Assembly (NCBI GenBank): GCA_965203565.1
Contig: OZ241896.1
Span: 496,001 to 560,000, forward strand
Source of the DNA: JAAXGX01 sp965203565
Lineage (GTDB): Bacteria > Acidobacteriota > Vicinamibacteria > Vicinamibacterales > UBA8438
Direction of reading: 5' to 3'
DNA: 64,000 bases
The notes under the pieces are model-generated. The model was not told the DNA's origin. It did no database searches and saw nothing but the letters and a program-made list of their open reading frames with translations. This document shows positions 46,956-54,761 of this stretch, in pieces. The translations under genes and the position numbers were made by a program. The stretch's first letter is position 1; every line of letters begins with the position of its first letter.

Positions 46956-47514
46956 ACTGATCCGGGTGGCGGCCGGCCTGCAGGAGTTCTGTGCAGCTCG
47001 GCGCTGGCGCTTCTGCTTCATCGGCGGCTTGGCTTTGCAGCGCTGGGGCGAACCGCGCGAGACGATCGACGTCGACTTGACGCTCCTGACCGGGTTCGGC
47101 GGAGAGACCGCGTTCATCGAGGCCCTGCTCGACCGGTACGCAGGGCGGATCGACGATGCGGCCGCTTTCGCCGGAGCGAACCGGGTGCTGCTGTTGCGGT
47201 CCGCCTCCGGCGTCGGCATCGACGTCGCGCTCGGGGCGCTGCCGTTCGAAGAGTCGGTCGTCGCGCGGGCCACCCCGTTCGCGTTTCCGGGGGACGCGCC
47301 GCTCCGCACCTGCTCGGCCGAGGACCTCATCGTCCTGAAGGCGTTCGCCGCGCGCGCGCGGGACTGGGTCGATGTCGAGGGCGTCATCGCCCGACAGGCG
47401 GGCGCCCTCGACTGGGCCTACATCGACGCGCAGCTCGGCCCGCTGGCGGCGCTCAAGGACTCCCCCGAGATACTGACCGAGCTGGCGCGGCGCCGGGCGG
47501 AGCTGGAGCGGTGA
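46948..47514 (+). CDS. Nucleotidyltransferase, AbiEii/MNT-like
   Basis: A 188-residue protein with the polymerase-beta-type nucleotidyltransferase signature FIGGLALQRWGEPRETIDVD: the G-G loop followed by D-x-D. A third acidic residue is likely in GIDVALGALPF. Proteins of this type act as toxins that transfer nucleotides to tRNA or to partner proteins. The ATG overlaps the small upstream gene by 8 nt. Immediately downstream lies a stretch with degraded genes. Confidence 0.8.
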   Translation: MNELIRVAAGLQEFCAARRWRFCFIGGLALQRWGEPRETIDVDLTLLTGFGGETAFIEALLDRYAGRIDDAAAFAGANRVLLLRSASGVGIDVALGALPFEESVVARATPFAFPGDAPLRTCSAEDLIVLKAFAARARDWVDVEGVIARQAGALDWAYIDAQLGPLAALKDSPEILTELARRRAELER

Positions 47515-47858
47515 CGCCGCCGTCACCCGCCGGCCATCGCGCCGACGACGAGCAGCGGCTCCGCGCCGGTCGACACCGCGTCGGGCAGCGGCGCGTCGGG
47601 CGGTTCGTGCTACAGGTCGAGGCCGCAGGCGAAAAACCGGAGGTAGGGCCGCCGCCGGTGTGTCGACCGCCATGGCGTCGCGCAGCACGTTGACGCCGCC
47701 GCGTAGATCCGGTCCGAATCGGCCGGCGAGCCGTGCACGTGGAACACCTCCCACCCGGCGAAGTGCGGCCCCTCGACCCGCCACTCCCGGCGCGCGCCGT
47801 CCGCGCTCAGCACGAACGCCCCCTTCCGCGTCCCGACCAGCACCCGCACGCTGCTCAT
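47515..47858 (-). pseudogene. Deletion scar of BNR-repeat sialidase-like gene and possible MoaD/ThiS end
   Basis: From 47858 downward, the minus strand encodes SSVRVLVGTRKGAFVLSADG and GPHFAGWEVFHVHGSPADSD, the start of a BNR/WD40-type sialidase-like protein. After about 50 residues the match ends; in the +1 frame NVLRDAMAVDT, typical of the C-terminal part, follows. Further on, EPLLVVGAMAGG before a stop resembles the end of a MoaD/ThiS-like protein, which I recall as a frequent neighbour. The whole is too short and out of frame to be functional. It fills most of the 436-bp gap before the ATPase gene. Confidence 0.55.
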
Positions 47859-47932
47859 GACCGTCTCGCCGCCGAATCTTATCAGGGGTTGCCCCACGCG
47901 CCGGGGCGGAGTATAAAAACGGAATTTCCATT

Positions 47933-47955
47933 TCCATTTTTGGACACAAAATGGA
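47933..47955 (+). promoter_or_regulatory. Inverted repeat over the ATPase start codon
   Basis: TCCATTTT (47933-47940) and AAAATGGA (47948-47955) form a perfect 8-bp inverted repeat separated by 7 nt; the ATG at 47951 lies in the right arm. The surrounding leader (GAGTATAAAAACGG) is AT-rich unlike its environment. An operator or an RNA hairpin that masks the start codon are both possible. Confidence 0.4.
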
Positions 47956-49120
47956 ATTCGTCAGTCGATTTTTCCGGATCCCCGACCGAAGCTGCTTCCT
48001 GTTCGGTCCCCGCGGGACCGGCAAGTCCACATGGCTGCGGGATCGGTTGCCGGACGCTCTGTTCGTGGACCTGCTCGATCCGGCGCTGCACCGCAGTCTG
48101 AGCGCCCGTCCCGAGCGCCTGCGGGAGCTGCTCGCGGGGCGGCCCGGGGCGCGGACCGTGGTGGTCGACGAGGTGCAGCGCATCCCGGAGCTGCTCACGG
48201 TAGTCCACGCGGTCCTGGAGGAGCCGTCGCCGCCGCGCTTCGTGCTGACCGGATCGAGCGCCCGCAAGCTCCGGCGCGGCGGGGTCGACCTGCTGGGCGG
48301 ACGCGCGGCCCACCGCACGCTGCATCCGTTCATGGCCGCGGAATTGCCGAGCTTCGACCTCGACCGGGCGCTGCGGATCGGGTTGCTGCCTCTGGTGGCC
48401 GGCGCATCCGATCCGGCGGGCGCTCTCGACGACTACGCCAGCTTGTACCTCGATCAGGAGATCAGGGCGGAGGGACTGACCCGCAACGTCGGGCGGTTCA
48501 CCCGGTTCCTCGAGGCGGTCAGCTTCTCCCACGGCGCGCAGCTCAACGTCTCGGCGGTGGCCAGGGAGTGCGGGGTCGAGCGGAAGGTCGCGGCCGGGTA
48601 CGTCGGCATCCTGGAGGACCTGTTGCTGGCCTTCCGGCTGCCGATCTTCCGCAAGCGCGCCAAGCGCGCGACCGTGGTCCACGAGAAGCTCTACCTGTTC
48701 GACGCCGGCGTGTTCCGTGCGCTGCGTCCCGCCGGACCGCTCGACCGGCCCGGCGAAATCGACGGACCGGCGCTGGAAGGGCTGGTGGCGCAGCATCTCC
48801 GGGCCTGGGCCGCCTATTCCGGGCGCGATGCGGACGTCTGCTTCTGGCGGACGCGCGGCGGGGCCGAGGTCGACTTCGTCGTCTACGGCGAGGCCGGGCT
48901 TCAGGCGTTCGAGGTCAAGAGCGCCGCGGCAGTGCATCCCGGCGACCTGCGGGCGCTGCGGGCGTTTCGCGAGGATTATCCCGAGGCGGAGACCGCGCTG
49001 CTCCATCGCGGCCCGGACCGTCTGCGGATCGGCGGCGTCTGGTGCGTCCCCGTCGAGGAGTTCCTGCGCCGGATGCGGCCGGACCGGGACCTGCTGGCGT
49101 GGCTGCGGGAGGGCGGTTGA
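47951..49120 (+). CDS. ATP-binding protein with DUF4143 C-terminus
   Basis: A 389-residue protein of the AAA_14 plus DUF4143 type. Walker A is GPRGTGKST (about residues 19-27), Walker B is TVVVDEVQRIPEL, sensor 1 LTGSSARKL. A winged-helix segment follows (LNVSAVARECGVERKVAAGY), then a DUF4143 domain with a PD-(D/E)xK-like pattern GGAEVDFVVYGEAGLQAFEV. These orphan ATPases are widespread and poorly understood. The last 83 bp of the gene plus 12 bp beyond are duplicated exactly at 50447-50541. Confidence 0.85.
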   Translation: MEFVSRFFRIPDRSCFLFGPRGTGKSTWLRDRLPDALFVDLLDPALHRSLSARPERLRELLAGRPGARTVVVDEVQRIPELLTVVHAVLEEPSPPRFVLTGSSARKLRRGGVDLLGGRAAHRTLHPFMAAELPSFDLDRALRIGLLPLVAGASDPAGALDDYASLYLDQEIRAEGLTRNVGRFTRFLEAVSFSHGAQLNVSAVARECGVERKVAAGYVGILEDLLLAFRLPIFRKRAKRATVVHEKLYLFDAGVFRALRPAGPLDRPGEIDGPALEGLVAQHLRAWAAYSGRDADVCFWRTRGGAEVDFVVYGEAGLQAFEVKSAAAVHPGDLRALRAFREDYPEAETALLHRGPDRLRIGGVWCVPVEEFLRRMRPDRDLLAWLREGG

Positions 49121-49132
49121 CGCCGCTCGGCG
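49038..49132 (+). repeat. 95-bp exact direct repeat, copy A
   Basis: Identical base for base to 50447-50541. Copy A forms the 3' end of the DUF4143 ATPase gene, including its stop codon, plus 12 bp. Together with copy B it brackets the ATPase gene at 49148-50362. The unit from copy A to copy B is 1409 bp. Confidence 0.95.
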
Positions 49133-49147
49133 AATGGCTGTTCAGCG

Positions 49148-50362
49148 TCAGCTACTTTGCTCCACCGTCTGCCGTCGGACGTAGCCGCCCAGCATCGGCG
49201 CGGCGAAGGAATACCGTCCATATCGGTTCTTGAACACGAGCCCCTGGGACGCCAGCGCCACGAGCATCTGGCTGACGTGACTGTTGCTGAACGGTCTGTC
49301 CAGGACCTGCTGCGACCGCTCGACCACCTCCTGCACCGAGAACTCCTCGTCGCAGCATTCGAGTTCGGCGATGACGGAGAGCAGCGCCCGCTGCCGGTCG
49401 GTGGCGCGCGCCCAGCGCCCGGCGAAGAAGTCCATGTCGAGCTTCCGTTCGATTTCGACGGCGGGAACGGACGCCTGTTCTCCCTTGTCGAGCCTCTGGA
49501 TGAACGCGTCGTACACCTCCCGGCAGACGAACTGGATGAAGTACGGATAGCCTCCGGACATCTTCACGATCTCCGCGACCGACCTGTCGCCGAGCTGCAC
49601 CGGGCACGCGGCGTCTTCGACAGGCTTGCGGATGGCGTCCTCGCTGTCGCTCGCGTTCAGGCGCTCCAGGAACACGACCCGGAACATCCGCTCGGCGAAC
49701 GTCCTGGCGGCCACCAGCTTGGGGAACAGCGTCGGGAGGCCGGTCAGGACGAGCATCAAGGGGAGGCCCTTCCGCTGCAGCGACTGGAAGGCGTCGAGCA
49801 GGAGGGACAGCGGGTACTGCTCCTTCGCCGCCTGGTCCGCGAGATTCTGCGCCTCGTCGTAGGCGAAGATGACGCCCCGCACCCGGGACGACCGCGCCAG
49901 CGCGCTCCAGGCCATTTCGAGAACGCCCTTGATCTTGTCGAGCGACAGACCGGGAATGCGGGCATAGGCATCGGTCAGGGCCTGGTAGTCGAGCGTACGC
50001 ACGATGGTCGCCGCGCCGGTCGAGAATCCGGCCCGGCGAATTTCTTCAGTTCCCACGACTACGCCCGAAGTGATCGGCGACAGGTCCGTGCAGAGGCGCA
50101 CCGCCATGTTGTCCTCGCTGATGCTGGTCGACTCCGACAGGTCGGTCCCCACCCACAGCCATCCGCTGCGCATCGCGAGCGGCTTGAACGAGTCGAGGAG
50201 CACCGTCTTGCCCACGCCGCGAAGCCCGGTCAGCACCACGTTCTCCACGATCGTGCGCTGATCGAGCAGCCGGAGAAACTGTTTGCGCTCGGCGTCGCGA
50301 CCGGCCAGATACGGGGGCTGATGGCCCGCACCGGGACGAAACGGGTTGAAGAACTCGGCCAT
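49148..50362 (-). CDS. Orc1/Cdc6-like AAA ATPase flanked by 95-bp direct repeats
   Basis: A 404-residue ATPase. The start MAEFFNPFRPGAGHQPPYLA followed by GRDAERKQFLRLL is typical of AAA_16/Orc-like ATPases; Walker A is LRGVGKTVLL, Walker B is VIFAYDEAQNLAD, then LTGLPTLFPKL and GGYPYFIQF. A winged-helix C-terminus follows (SNSHVSQMLVALASQGLV). The function is unknown; such ATPases are found as single cargo genes. The gene and its AT-rich control region are enclosed by two exact 95-bp repeats, which shows that it was inserted after the DUF4143 gene. Confidence 0.85.
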   Translation of the reverse strand: MAEFFNPFRPGAGHQPPYLAGRDAERKQFLRLLDQRTIVENVVLTGLRGVGKTVLLDSFKPLAMRSGWLWVGTDLSESTSISEDNMAVRLCTDLSPITSGVVVGTEEIRRAGFSTGAATIVRTLDYQALTDAYARIPGLSLDKIKGVLEMAWSALARSSRVRGVIFAYDEAQNLADQAAKEQYPLSLLLDAFQSLQRKGLPLMLVLTGLPTLFPKLVAARTFAERMFRVVFLERLNASDSEDAIRKPVEDAACPVQLGDRSVAEIVKMSGGYPYFIQFVCREVYDAFIQRLDKGEQASVPAVEIERKLDMDFFAGRWARATDRQRALLSVIAELECCDEEFSVQEVVERSQQVLDRPFSNSHVSQMLVALASQGLVFKNRYGRYSFAAPMLGGYVRRQTVEQSS

Positions 50363-50389
50363 GTCGAGAGTTACTGCCGTAAAGGAATC

Positions 50390-50428
50390 AGTATAAATTT
50401 ATTGGTATAACTAAATTTAGTCAATAAA
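50390..50428 (-). promoter_or_regulatory. Promoter with palindromic operator for the Orc-like ATPase
   Basis: On the minus strand a -35 box TTGACT (50424-50419) and a -10 box TAAATT (50401-50396) are separated by 17 bp. A perfect 12-bp palindrome ACTAAATTTAGT (50410-50421) overlaps the -35 box, the expected position of a repressor site, and TTTATTG/CAATAAA arms (50398-50404, 50422-50428) flank it asymmetrically. The gene starts at 50362, giving a leader of about 27 nt. Confidence 0.55.
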
Positions 50429-50446
50429 ATTATGCAGTATTGATCT

Positions 50447-50541
50447 TCTGGTGCGTCCCCGTCGAGGAGTTCCTGCGCCGGATGCGGCCGGACCGGGACC
50501 TGCTGGCGTGGCTGCGGGAGGGCGGTTGACGCCGCTCGGCG
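50447..50541 (+). repeat. 95-bp exact direct repeat, copy B
   Basis: Exact duplicate of 49038-49132. It holds the orphaned 3' end of the DUF4143 ATPase gene (31 codons worth, no start) and ends 8 bp before the enolase stop. No gene is made from it. Confidence 0.95.
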
Positions 50542-50549
50542 CGCGGCCG

Positions 50550-51833
50550 TCAGAGCGCCGACTGCCGGAAGCCGCCGATGCCGGCGAACCGCGCCGCGCC
50601 GCCCAGGTCCGCTTCTATCCGCAGCAGCCGGTTGAACTTCGCCGTCCGCTCGCCGCGGCAGGCCGAGCCGGTCTTGACGTGGCCGCAGCCGGTGGCCACG
50701 GCGAGGTCGGCGATGAACGTGTCCTCGGTCTCGCCGGACCGGTGCGACACGTAGGCGCCGTAGCCGCGCCGCTGCGCCAGCCGGACGGTCTCCAGCGTCT
50801 CGGAGACGGTGCCGATCTGGTTCAGCTTGACGAGGATCGAGTTGCCGACCCCCCGCTCGACGGCCCGCCGCAGAATGGCGGGGTTGGTGCAGAAGATGTC
50901 GTCGCCCACCAGCTCTATCCGCGCGCCGAGCGCCTCGGTGAGCCGCGTCCAGCCGTCCCAGTCGTTCTCGGCCAGCGCGTCCTCGATCAGAACGATCGGG
51001 TAGCGGTCGGTCCACGCGCGCCACAGGTCGATCATCTCCGCCGTGGTCCGCGCCGACCGGTCGGACTTGAAGGCGACGTAGGCGCCGTCCTCCCACATCT
51101 CGCTGGCCGCCGGATCGAGGCAGAGCGCCACGTCGGCGCCGGGGCGGTAGCCCGCCGCCTCTATCGCCTCCAGGATCAGCTCCACCGCCTCTTCGTTGCT
51201 CGCCAGGTCGGGCGCGAAGCCGCCCTCGTCGCCGACGCCGGTCGACTTGCCGCGCGCCCGGAGCAGCGCCCGCAGCGCGTGGAACGTCTCGACGCCGATC
51301 CGGAGCGCCTCGGCGAACGACGGCGCGTTGTGCGGCGCGATCTTGAACTCCTGGAAGTCGACCGTGTTGTCGGCGTGCCGCCCGCCGTTGATCACGTTCA
51401 GGCAGGGGACCGGGAGGACGGCCGCGTCGTCGCCGCCGAGGCTCCGGTACAGGGGAACGCCGCGCGCGGCGGCGGCGGCGCGCGCGGCGGCCATCGAGAC
51501 GCCGAGGATGGCGTTCGCGCCGAGCCGCGACTTGTTCGGCGTGCCGTCGAGGTCGATCATCCGCTGATCGAGCCCCTGCTGGTCCGCGGCGTCGAACCCG
51601 GCGAGGGCGCTGTGGATCTCGCCGTTGACGTTGGCGACCGCCTGCCGGACCCCCTTCCCGCCGTAGCGCGGACCGCCGTCGCGCAGCTCGGCCGCCTCCC
51701 GCTCGCCGGTCGAGGCGCCGGACGGCACGCGGGCTTCGGCCACCGTCCCGTCGTCGAGGTGGACGCGCGCCTCGACCGTCGGGTTCCCCCGCGAGTCGAG
51801 CACTTCGAGCGCGTCGACGGTGCGTATCTTCAT
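50550..51833 (-). CDS. eno: Enolase
   Basis: A 427-residue glycolytic enzyme converting 2-phosphoglycerate to phosphoenolpyruvate. DSRGNPTVEARVHLDDG, GASTGEREAAELRDG, GVGDEGGFAPDL, IEDALAENDWDGW, LVGDDIFCTN, LVKLNQIGTVSETLE and SHRSGETEDTFIADLAV are the enolase signatures including the Mg ligands. The ATG at 51833 gives the standard MKIRTVDALEVLDSRGN start. Complete. It lies 22 nt after a secreted-protein gene on the same strand; its 3' side abuts the inserted ATPase unit. Confidence 0.96.
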   Translation of the reverse strand: MKIRTVDALEVLDSRGNPTVEARVHLDDGTVAEARVPSGASTGEREAAELRDGGPRYGGKGVRQAVANVNGEIHSALAGFDAADQQGLDQRMIDLDGTPNKSRLGANAILGVSMAAARAAAAARGVPLYRSLGGDDAAVLPVPCLNVINGGRHADNTVDFQEFKIAPHNAPSFAEALRIGVETFHALRALLRARGKSTGVGDEGGFAPDLASNEEAVELILEAIEAAGYRPGADVALCLDPAASEMWEDGAYVAFKSDRSARTTAEMIDLWRAWTDRYPIVLIEDALAENDWDGWTRLTEALGARIELVGDDIFCTNPAILRRAVERGVGNSILVKLNQIGTVSETLETVRLAQRRGYGAYVSHRSGETEDTFIADLAVATGCGHVKTGSACRGERTAKFNRLLRIEADLGGAARFAGIGGFRQSAL

Positions 51834-51855
51834 CTGACGGCGGGGCGTCCCGGCG

Positions 51856-52848
51856 CTACTTCGAGGCGGCGGCCTCCTCCGCGTCCTGCGCGCGCCCGCC
51901 GGCGAGGATCCCCTCCATGCCGTAGTTTCCCTCGTGGCAGGCGTACTCGTAGATCGGGTGCTCGAAGCGCGCGAACGGGTACGCCACCGTCCACGGCCGC
52001 GTGTACATCTGCGGGTCGTCGACCTCAATCGCGTACTCCAGCGTCTCCGCGTCCGTGCGCGTGAACCGCTCGACGAGCCGCATCCCCTCGCCGGAGCCGC
52101 TGGCCGAGTTGAACGCCGACCAGGGCTGGAGCGCGCTGACGTTCGGATGGACGTTCGTCGTCGTCACCACCAGCGTGTCGCCCTCCCAGCGGCCTCGCGG
52201 CACGCCGTTCCACTGGCCGATCTCCTCCGAGACGGCCGGAAGGTCCGCCAGCGGGACGATGCGGGTCTCGTGGATCTGCTCGTGGAGGATGGCGACGCGC
52301 CCCGGCGCCTGGAATATCTGGAAGTTGTTGTTGTAGGAACGGGGGAACATGGCGTTTGGCATCCCGCCCCGCGTCACGCACCGCTCCCAGATGTGCCGGT
52401 CCTCCCAGGTGTCGTCGCCGCGCGGTTTGCCGTTCGCGGCGGCCTCCCCGGCCGGGGTGAGCGGCGGGAACCGGCCGTCCGGCGGGTCGACCAGCAGCGA
52501 CGTCCGGTCGGTGGGCGCTCCGCGCTCCATCCAGAACTCGTTGTAGGCGCCGACGGTCCCGCCGGCCACCGTCGGGCGCCGCTCGGCGAGCCAGGCCTGC
52601 CGGTCGCGCTCGGCCACCTCCTGCCGGCGCCGGGCGGCCTCGTCGTCGCTCAGCGTCGTCCGCCCCTGGTGCTCGTCCGGCCGCTCCATCGGCACGTTCC
52701 CGGACGAATGCCAGACCCCCTGCAGGTCCGGGTCGCCCCAGGGCGTCCGCATCGCCGCCGCGCCGCCGGACTGCGCCGCCGCCAAGCCCGGAGCCAGCGC
52801 CAGCGCGCCGGCCGCCGTCCACGCCGCCACCAGATGTCGATGCCGCAT
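51856..52848 (-). CDS. Secreted protein of the PDLQGVW family
   Basis: A 330-residue exported protein with a signal peptide (WTAAGALALAPGLAAA, cleavage before QSGG). Just after it comes WGDPDLQGVWHSSGNVPMER, a motif that I associate with a large family of secreted proteins in Acidobacteriota. Other features are RCVTRGGMPNAMFP, IHETRIVPL and GRWEGDTLVVTTTNVHPN. No enzymatic role is known to me. The ATG at 52848 is preceded by AGGAGGGGG. Possible internal cysteines are few. Confidence 0.8.
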   Translation of the reverse strand: MRHRHLVAAWTAAGALALAPGLAAAQSGGAAAMRTPWGDPDLQGVWHSSGNVPMERPDEHQGRTTLSDDEAARRRQEVAERDRQAWLAERRPTVAGGTVGAYNEFWMERGAPTDRTSLLVDPPDGRFPPLTPAGEAAANGKPRGDDTWEDRHIWERCVTRGGMPNAMFPRSYNNNFQIFQAPGRVAILHEQIHETRIVPLADLPAVSEEIGQWNGVPRGRWEGDTLVVTTTNVHPNVSALQPWSAFNSASGSGEGMRLVERFTRTDAETLEYAIEVDDPQMYTRPWTVAYPFARFEHPIYEYACHEGNYGMEGILAGGRAQDAEEAAASK

Positions 52849-52938
52849 CCGCCCCCTCCTGAATCGCCCGGCGCACACGCCGAGGCTCACGGCGAAGTAT
52901 ATAAGGTGCGCGGAGCCGTCAGCAGTTGCGCAGAGCGG

Positions 52939-54462
52939 TCAACAGCTACGCGGGGCCTCGGCGGTCATCAACGTGTTGACCAGAGCGTCTGCGCCGCCCT
53001 TCGGATCGGCTACGTCGAACGGGAAGCAGAAGAGCATCAGAGCGGCGGCCGGATCATCGTCGATGAACCGGTACCGGACCGGCGCGCGGAACGCCGCCGT
53101 CTTCGGGTAGAGCAGGGCGACCTGCCGGCAGCCGTACCGCTTGCCGTAGGCGAAGAGCTGGTACGCGTCGGACTGGCTTATGCCGTGGTTCGGCTCGCGG
53201 GAGTCGAGACGTTTCCACTTCGCGTCCAGGATGAACCGGACCGGTTCACGCTTCGTCCCGTGATCCGTTCCCGGCGCCGCCGCCTGCTCCAGCAGGGCGA
53301 CGTCCGGCTTCAGCCAGAACGCGCCCCGACGCTCTCCGTCCCGGCACTCTTCGGCCAGAGGGCGCATCGGCCCCTGGGCGCGCACCGCGAACCGCCGCTG
53401 ATGCCGCCGGACGGCCGCGGTGACGAAGTCCTCGAACACCTCCTCCATCGGGAAGAGGAGCGCCCGGTTGACGTGCCGGCCGGCGAACGTGGCCAGGCCG
53501 CGGCGCAACAGCAGCAGCCGCACCCACGGCATCACCGGGTCGTAGTGGCGCATCGAGCGGTCCACCCGATGCTGGGCCCAGTCGTCGTCGGGGCGCGTCG
53601 AGGGCGGCGCGTCGGAGAAGGCGATCCGCAACTGGTGGATCCGCTGCCGGTTCGCCGGACGCCGCGCGACGGTCGCGAGCCGCCGGAGCGCCAGATGGAT
53701 CAGCCGGTTGGCCGGCCGGTTCGCGGTGAACTCGTCGTATCCCACGTAGAACCGGGAGCGGTCAGCCAGGTTCACGCGGACGTGCCGGGGGAACAGGATC
53801 CGCCCGCGCAGGCAGGCGAGGTTCGCCTCGTGCGTCCGGTACTGCCGGGCGAGGCCGCGCCGGGCGAGCCGGACGACGCTGGCGAGGAAAAGCTGGACGA
53901 ACGCCTCGAGCATGTCGAATCGCGCGACGTCCCGGATGCCGGCGGCGTCGAGCTGCGCCTCGCCGAGCCCCCGCCAGTCGCGCAGCATCTGGAGGAAGAT
54001 CCGGCGGGTGGCTTCCTCGCTGGCGGCGCGGGCGTCCGGGCGCTGCCCGGTGTCGGTGGCGTTCGGAAGGCCGCGCCGCGCGGCGGCCGGTCCGGAGCGG
54101 TCCTCGGCGGGTGCGAGATCGACCTTCGGCAGAATCTCTATCGTGGTCCCCCGGCGCGTCTCGATGACGCCGACGTAGTTCTGCGTGCGCAGGCGGCCGT
54201 TCCGGACCTCCAGGACCGGCCGGAACCGGTCTTCCGCATCGGTCCGCCGAGTGGAGAAGGCGAAATCCCGCAGATCCCGCTGCTCGTCCTCGGTGAGGCC
54301 GGTCAGCTCGTCGTGCTCCCGGACGACCAGCGTACGCGTACGCCGGCGCGCGCCGGCGCTGCCGCTCCTGGGCCGACCGGTCAGGAGGTCACGCGCGCCC
54401 GCGGTCGGCATCGTCAACGTTTTCCTTGACGTGCTCTTTGCTGCTTGGTACTTTTCACGCAT
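52939..54462 (-). CDS. mcrC: McrC family subunit of McrBC modified-DNA restriction system
   Basis: A 507-residue protein. The N-terminal part has the McrC features VGVIETRRGTTIEILPKVDL and a middle GRILFPRHV and DEFTANRPANRLIHLAL. The C-terminal PD-(D/E)xK nuclease reads FWLKPDVALL followed by FILDAKWKRL. In McrBC systems McrC cuts DNA containing modified cytosines together with McrB. The first 45 residues are basic and low complexity, so a later start is possible. The McrB-type gene lies 299 bp upstream, with a small ORF on the other strand between. Confidence 0.85.
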   Translation of the reverse strand: MREKYQAAKSTSRKTLTMPTAGARDLLTGRPRSGSAGARRRTRTLVVREHDELTGLTEDEQRDLRDFAFSTRRTDAEDRFRPVLEVRNGRLRTQNYVGVIETRRGTTIEILPKVDLAPAEDRSGPAAARRGLPNATDTGQRPDARAASEEATRRIFLQMLRDWRGLGEAQLDAAGIRDVARFDMLEAFVQLFLASVVRLARRGLARQYRTHEANLACLRGRILFPRHVRVNLADRSRFYVGYDEFTANRPANRLIHLALRRLATVARRPANRQRIHQLRIAFSDAPPSTRPDDDWAQHRVDRSMRHYDPVMPWVRLLLLRRGLATFAGRHVNRALLFPMEEVFEDFVTAAVRRHQRRFAVRAQGPMRPLAEECRDGERRGAFWLKPDVALLEQAAAPGTDHGTKREPVRFILDAKWKRLDSREPNHGISQSDAYQLFAYGKRYGCRQVALLYPKTAAFRAPVRYRFIDDDPAAALMLFCFPFDVADPKGGADALVNTLMTAEAPRSC

Positions 54463-54531
54463 AAAATCTTTCCGCCGTGGAGAATCAGTTCACGTCGCGT
54501 GCGGTCCGTACGGATTGGTCGGTAAAGACTC

Positions 54532-54738
54532 ATGAGTGAACATGGTCGCCCGCCCTCTCTGGTCACGAGCATCGCTCGACTCGCCAGCGTGACTCCGGCG
54601 TTTTCCATTCCCTGCGCCGAGAGCATCGAGGCTGCAATCCAGGAGACGTGGGAACGTACCGGAGACCACCTGCGCGCCGGCATGCGTGCCTGCCAGGCTG
54701 ATTATGAGAAGGCCCTTGGCAAGGCGGACGGGTCGTAG
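54532..54738 (+). CDS. Possible small protein between mcrB and mcrC, opposite strand
   Basis: A 68-residue frame on the strand opposite to mcrBC, with plausible composition and a helix AAIQETWERTGDHLRAGMRA. GC at third codon positions looks high, as in real genes here. No RBS or family can be claimed with confidence. The minus-strand alternatives in this gap read as Arg-rich noise. It might be coding or a piece of decayed sequence. Confidence 0.4.
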   Translation: MSEHGRPPSLVTSIARLASVTPAFSIPCAESIEAAIQETWERTGDHLRAGMRACQADYEKALGKADGS

Positions 54739-54761
54739 ACCGCGGATTTCCGCGCCGAACC

